Of a stretch of DNA of 16,427 nucleotides, positions 13,410-16,427 are shown piece after piece; the first letter of the stretch is position 1, and every line of letters begins with the position of its first letter. The notes under the pieces were generated by a model. It saw only the letters and a program-made list of their open reading frames with translations. It had not been told where the DNA came from and did not search any database. The position numbers were made by a program, and so were the translations under genes. The DNA is taken from positions 1 through 16,427 of the forward strand of contig JAISJS010000096.1 of NCBI GenBank assembly GCA_031261385.1, in the 5' to 3' direction. The stretch comes from Treponema sp. (GTDB lineage Bacteria; Spirochaetota; Spirochaetia; Treponematales; Breznakiellaceae).

Positions 13410-14852
13410 TCAAAAAAGATGTTTTAGACACCGGTAACCTTCACGGTATTCGGCAAACATCCGGTCATAGAGCCCGGCTTTTTTTTCATCGGGATTCCAG
13501 GCTTTATCGATCTGCGCAAAAGCAGAGGCCGCCTCCCCCGCAGAAGAAAATTTCCCCATGGCGGCGGCGGCGATTGCCGCGAGTCCCAGCAACTCCGCTT
13601 CTTTTTGAACCGGTGAGAGCACATTCCTGCCCAGAACATCGGCCTTTATCCGGTTAAGAATTTCATTCCCCGCGCTGGCCCCGGAAACCCGCAGTTCCTG
13701 CACCTTTACCCGCTCAGTAATTTCCCCCGCATTTTCCATTACTGTTATCACGTCCCGAATGGCGAAACATATCCCCTCGATTACTGCACGGGCAAGTTCC
13801 GCCCGTCCGGTAGAAAGAGAGAGGCCCAAAAATACCCCCCGGGCATGGGGGTCCCAAATGGGGGCGCGCTCCCCTGCCAGATACGGCAAAAAAAGAAGCC
13901 CGCCCGCCCCGGCCTCACAGGAACCGGCAAGACGGAAAAATTCTCCATACCCCTGTTCTGTCGCATCAAGCCCCAAAAGTTCCCGTGCCCAGTCAACCGC
14001 CTTGCCCGTAGTGGAGATAATCCCCGAAAGATTCCAGAAGGGCTTTACCGGATGACCGTATGACATCAACCCCGGATCAAAAATTCTTTTTTCAGTACAG
14101 ACATTGATACCCTCACTGGTTCCGGAACGATCGCAAACCTGCCCCGGCGCAACCACCCCGGACCCGAGTATCGACACAAAAAAATCGGGCCCCCCGGCGA
14201 TAACGGGGATATTCTTTTTAAAGCCGAAGTGAGCGGCAACAGAAGGAAGCAGAGTCCCGATTATATCACCCGGTGAAATAAACAGCGGAAATTTCTGCGT
14301 GTCAAGGGCAAGTTTTTCCAGAACTGCCGCATTCCAGTACCAGCGGTCAAAACCCTCCGAAGGGAATACCGTCCGCGCCTCACCGGTCAGGGCATAGGCG
14401 AGGTATTCAGGACAATAGAGAAACCGCTTTGTTTTTTCGTACAGTGCAGGCTCATCGTTTTTTATCGCAAGGGCCTTTGGCAGAAAAAAGCCCGGGTCGA
14501 CAAAGGCGCCGATTACGGCAGTTACTTCCGCCGCCGCTTTTTCCGCCCGCCTGTCCAGCCAGAGACGCGCAGGCGCCGCATCAAGAACAAGCTGTGTATC
14601 TATTCCCGGCGTTCCGGTAACAGGAACCAGGCTTGGGCCGTTCCCGCTGATCACCAGGGCTTCAACACCGGTAAGTGAACCAAGCCGGCGGCAGCTTTCC
14701 TCAAAGGCCCGGAGCCACTGCCGGGGATCCGCCTCATGCCGGTCATCCGCCTGCACAGACAGGGGCAGTGCGGTGAAGGCAGCGCATATCCCGTCATAGC
14801 GGAAAATTGCCGATTTGAAGGTTGAAGTGCCGATGTCAACGGTCAGTATCAC
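13410..14852 (-). CDS. FGGY-family carbohydrate kinase (xylulokinase-like)
   Basis: A 480-residue ATP-dependent kinase of the FGGY family, which phosphorylates pentuloses, glycerol and related polyols. The GTG at 14852 is the preferred start: GGAGG lies 5 nt upstream and the protein opens M-I-L-T-V-D-I-G-T-S-T-F-K, the phosphate-binding start of the fold. A TTG at 14888 would add twelve atypical residues. The catalytic base is Asp223 in A-G-G-P-D-F-F. R-S-G-T-S-E-G follows at 242-248, the FGGY signature region (A-G-G-L-L-F-L-P-Y-L-A-G-E-R-A-P-I-W-D) at 316-334, and the adenine-binding G-A-S-A-G-N at 391-396. Overall resemblance is to xylulokinase, but I cannot assign the sugar; ribulokinase-like or AI-2 kinase-like roles remain possible. 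It overlaps creD by 17 bp and precedes the binding lipoprotein, so its substrate probably enters through the adjacent importer. Confidence 0.88.
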   Translation of the reverse strand: MILTVDIGTSTFKSAIFRYDGICAAFTALPLSVQADDRHEADPRQWLRAFEESCRRLGSLTGVEALVISGNGPSLVPVTGTPGIDTQLVLDAAPARLWLDRRAEKAAAEVTAVIGAFVDPGFFLPKALAIKNDEPALYEKTKRFLYCPEYLAYALTGEARTVFPSEGFDRWYWNAAVLEKLALDTQKFPLFISPGDIIGTLLPSVAAHFGFKKNIPVIAGGPDFFVSILGSGVVAPGQVCDRSGTSEGINVCTEKRIFDPGLMSYGHPVKPFWNLSGIISTTGKAVDWARELLGLDATEQGYGEFFRLAGSCEAGAGGLLFLPYLAGERAPIWDPHARGVFLGLSLSTGRAELARAVIEGICFAIRDVITVMENAGEITERVKVQELRVSGASAGNEILNRIKADVLGRNVLSPVQKEAELLGLAAIAAAAMGKFSSAGEAASAFAQIDKAWNPDEKKAGLYDRMFAEYREGYRCLKHLF

Positions 14853-16212
14853 TGCCGCCTCCGTTCGTTTTTTTGCCGTACCAGTCAAGTTTCCGGGTAA
14901 AGAACATCACCGCGGCAGTAATGGCAAAACAGCCCAGAGCGCCGATAAGCAGGGCCCAATCCTCGGATTGCAGCGTAAAATAGAGGAACGTGTAACAAAG
15001 CATCATAACCACTGCCATAAGGAGGCATTTGTTCCGGGCGCCGAGCAGAGTATGGGAATAGAGGGCCAGCATCAGGGTAACCGCAGGAGCGGCGATCCAG
15101 TACGCCGCAGGAAATGGCAGGTGTTCCGAAAAGGCAAGGAGGAGCAGATAAAAAATCAAATTACCAATTCCCGCAAGAAGGTACTGCGCCGGATGGATAT
15201 TTCGCTTTAAAAGATTCTCCAGAATAAAGAGGCTCAGGAAAGGAACAATTATAAAAAGAAGCGCATATTTTGCCGCGCGGGTATTAAGGTCATAATGGTC
15301 AAGCGCTTTAAAAAAGTTTACCCCAAAAAGGGCGTTGTATAAATCGTGATCTATCGCCGTTCCGACCCATGCAGAGGGGATGTTCCGGCTCAGGTGGTTC
15401 ACCTGCCACCGGGCGTCAAAACCATGTTCATCAATATTTTTTTCCGCAGGGAGATACGCGCCCTGGAAAGAAGGAGAAGGCCAGTCGGCCTTTATATGCA
15501 GACGGGTATCATCACCCAGCGGAACCATCCGCAGGGATTTACCGCCCTGTATACCCATGGTTATATCAAAATTGTCAACCATATTTTTTGACAGGGTGAC
15601 AAAACTATGAATACCGCCGGCGCCGGCATCGCCGTATCTTTCGGAAAGACCAAAACCATGACCGCCGGAAATAAAATCAAGTTCCCCGCCGTTCCAGTCC
15701 GCTTTTGTTATTTCCCTGATCCCCCGCTGATTTGAAAGGGCAATTACCAGTTCCGCTTTTTCGGGAAATATTTTTTGATTGGGCTTTATCAACTTCTCAA
15801 GATCATGGGTATCGAAATTTCCTTTAAGCCGGATCTCCCCGGCAAAGAGCGGTACCGAAAATATCCCCCGCTTCTTTGTTTCCGTTGCCAGCTCCGCATC
15901 AGCGACAAGATCCCCGGGGGTTATCCGGAGCCATGTTTCGATCTCACGTATTTCGGTTTTTTCCTCACCCCTGTCATTCCGTATTTTTACTTCCTCATAC
16001 TCGATCAGGGGAATCTGCAGTACCGGCCCAAGGACAAGAAATTGATCTCCCCACGCTTCCATTATTTCTTCTTCGGCGCCCGCCGCACGCATACTCCGTT
16101 CCTGAATGATGTTCCGTATCATCGCCGCCGGAATCAGCAGCAAAAGAATTACCGCAATAAGCAGAATAACCTTAAACCCGCCTGTCTGCACAAAATTTTT
16201 TAATGTTTTCAT
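14836..16212 (-). CDS. creD: CreD-family inner membrane protein
   Basis: A 458-residue membrane protein matching CreD (E. coli about 450). The ATG at 16212 has AGGGAG 5 nt upstream; the open frame runs on to 16317 but no suitable start lies there. Topology: one span at 13-33, a large periplasmic region (about 34-312) and a cluster of five to six spans from about 315 to 438. Family marks include K-K-R-G-I-F-S-V-P (113-121), D-W-P-S-P-S-F-Q-G (243-251), K-Y-A-L-L-F (315-320), I-H-P-A-Q-Y-L-L-A-G (339-348), F-Y-L-L-L-L-A-F-S-E-H (354-364), L-Q-S-E-D-W-A-L-L (414-422) and the terminal T-R-K-L-D-W-Y. In Enterobacteria creD belongs to the CreBC regulon and affects envelope integrity and, in Aeromonas, beta-lactam response; its biochemical activity is unknown. 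No creBC genes are seen. It heads the minus-strand operon; TACTAT just upstream is a weak -10 candidate. Confidence 0.93.
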   Translation of the reverse strand: MKTLKNFVQTGGFKVILLIAVILLLLIPAAMIRNIIQERSMRAAGAEEEIMEAWGDQFLVLGPVLQIPLIEYEEVKIRNDRGEEKTEIREIETWLRITPGDLVADAELATETKKRGIFSVPLFAGEIRLKGNFDTHDLEKLIKPNQKIFPEKAELVIALSNQRGIREITKADWNGGELDFISGGHGFGLSERYGDAGAGGIHSFVTLSKNMVDNFDITMGIQGGKSLRMVPLGDDTRLHIKADWPSPSFQGAYLPAEKNIDEHGFDARWQVNHLSRNIPSAWVGTAIDHDLYNALFGVNFFKALDHYDLNTRAAKYALLFIIVPFLSLFILENLLKRNIHPAQYLLAGIGNLIFYLLLLAFSEHLPFPAAYWIAAPAVTLMLALYSHTLLGARNKCLLMAVVMMLCYTFLYFTLQSEDWALLIGALGCFAITAAVMFFTRKLDWYGKKTNGGGSDTDR

Positions 16213-16291
16213 TTTTACTCCCTGTATATAGTAACCGATATAGCGCCGTCGGAAAAGCCTTTCACACACATTTTTCAAAGGGCGGTGTAGC

Positions 16292-16424
16292 AATTCCAAA
16301 TTCAAGAAAGAATACAAACCGCAAAGTCGAAGAAGTCGAAAAAGGAAGAAAATTTTCTTATCCCTTCTTTAACTTATTCGACTTTGCGGTTAAATTTCTT
16401 CCGATTTTTTCCTCATTTGGAATT
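16292..16424. repeat. Nested palindromic intergenic element with 10-bp terminal inverted repeats (MITE-like)
   Basis: Outer arms AATTCCAAAT (16292-16301) and ATTTGGAATT (16415-16424) are perfect inverted repeats. Inside, AACCGCAAAGTCGAA (16317-16331) and TTCGACTTTGCGGTT (16377-16391) are perfectly complementary over 15 bp. Pairing continues inward with three mismatches, one G/T and a 3-nt bulge to a perfect central palindrome AAGAAAA/TTTTCTT (16346-16359). The left arm has a 9-bp periodicity (AAAGTCGAA, GAAGTCGAA). It has no coding potential and no U-tract, so it is not a normal terminator. It lies 80 bp upstream of creD and may be a non-autonomous repeat; the window ends 3 bp past it. Confidence 0.6.
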
Positions 16425-16427
16425 ACT

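Noticed and set aside
15616..15627. Perfect 12-bp palindrome GCCGGCGCCGGC inside creD
   Set aside because: It encodes a plain Ala-Gly run in GC-rich sequence; simple composition explains it.
16213..16317. N-terminal extension of the creD frame up to 16317
   Set aside because: It runs through the palindromic element, has no ribosome binding site, and the ATG at 16212 has a strong one and a normal CreD N-terminus.

Overview
The window looks like a chromosomal segment of a spirochaete, most likely a Treponema-type organism of medium GC. This is inferred from the family mix (a Bmp/PnrA-type lipoprotein with its ABC partners, a Cthe_2159-like surface lipoprotein, lipoboxes of the L-S-C and T-A-C kind) and from the protein character. 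No rRNA, tRNA, CRISPR array or transposase gene is visible. Coding density is very high and most neighbouring genes overlap or nearly touch.

Plus strand, 1-8713: the 3' end of dinB (DNA polymerase IV); a monocistronic-looking secreted lipoprotein with a right-handed beta-helix carbohydrate-binding domain; then a tight purine block purM-purN-purH-purD, closely followed by a membrane-anchored diguanylate cyclase. PurM, PurN, PurH and PurD carry out the AIR synthetase, GAR transformylase, AICAR transformylase/IMP cyclohydrolase and GAR synthetase steps. M-N-H-D is the same order as the tail of the Bacillus pur operon, here cut off from the other pur genes. The cyclase at the end consumes GTP, a product of this pathway.

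Minus strand, 16212-8706: a six-gene operon read right to left, creD - FGGY carbohydrate kinase - Bmp-family substrate-binding lipoprotein - double-NBD ATPase - two permeases. All junctions overlap except a 24-25 bp gap between kinase and lipoprotein. The last four genes form a complete nucleoside/sugar-type ABC importer. The kinase probably phosphorylates the imported substrate or the sugar released from it. The two operons meet tail to tail with their final coding regions overlapping by 8 bp and no credible terminator between them.

The most unusual signal is a set of inverted repeats inside or beside conserved genes. A 12-bp inverted repeat (11/12) brackets the purM start codon and an extended -10 box that suggests a leaderless mRNA. 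PurM carries an extra loop of about 40 residues encoded by a 16-bp-arm hairpin. PurD has two further long hairpins, one coinciding with an apparent insertion. PurH has an insertion that begins at a 9-bp hairpin and contains a 15-bp tandem repeat. The ATPase interdomain linker is encoded by two adjacent GC hairpins. A large nested palindrome of about 133 bp with 10-bp terminal inverted repeats lies upstream of creD. Together these suggest palindromic repeat elements, some possibly inserted in frame, in the manner of the Rickettsia palindromic elements. Family identity cannot be established from this window alone.
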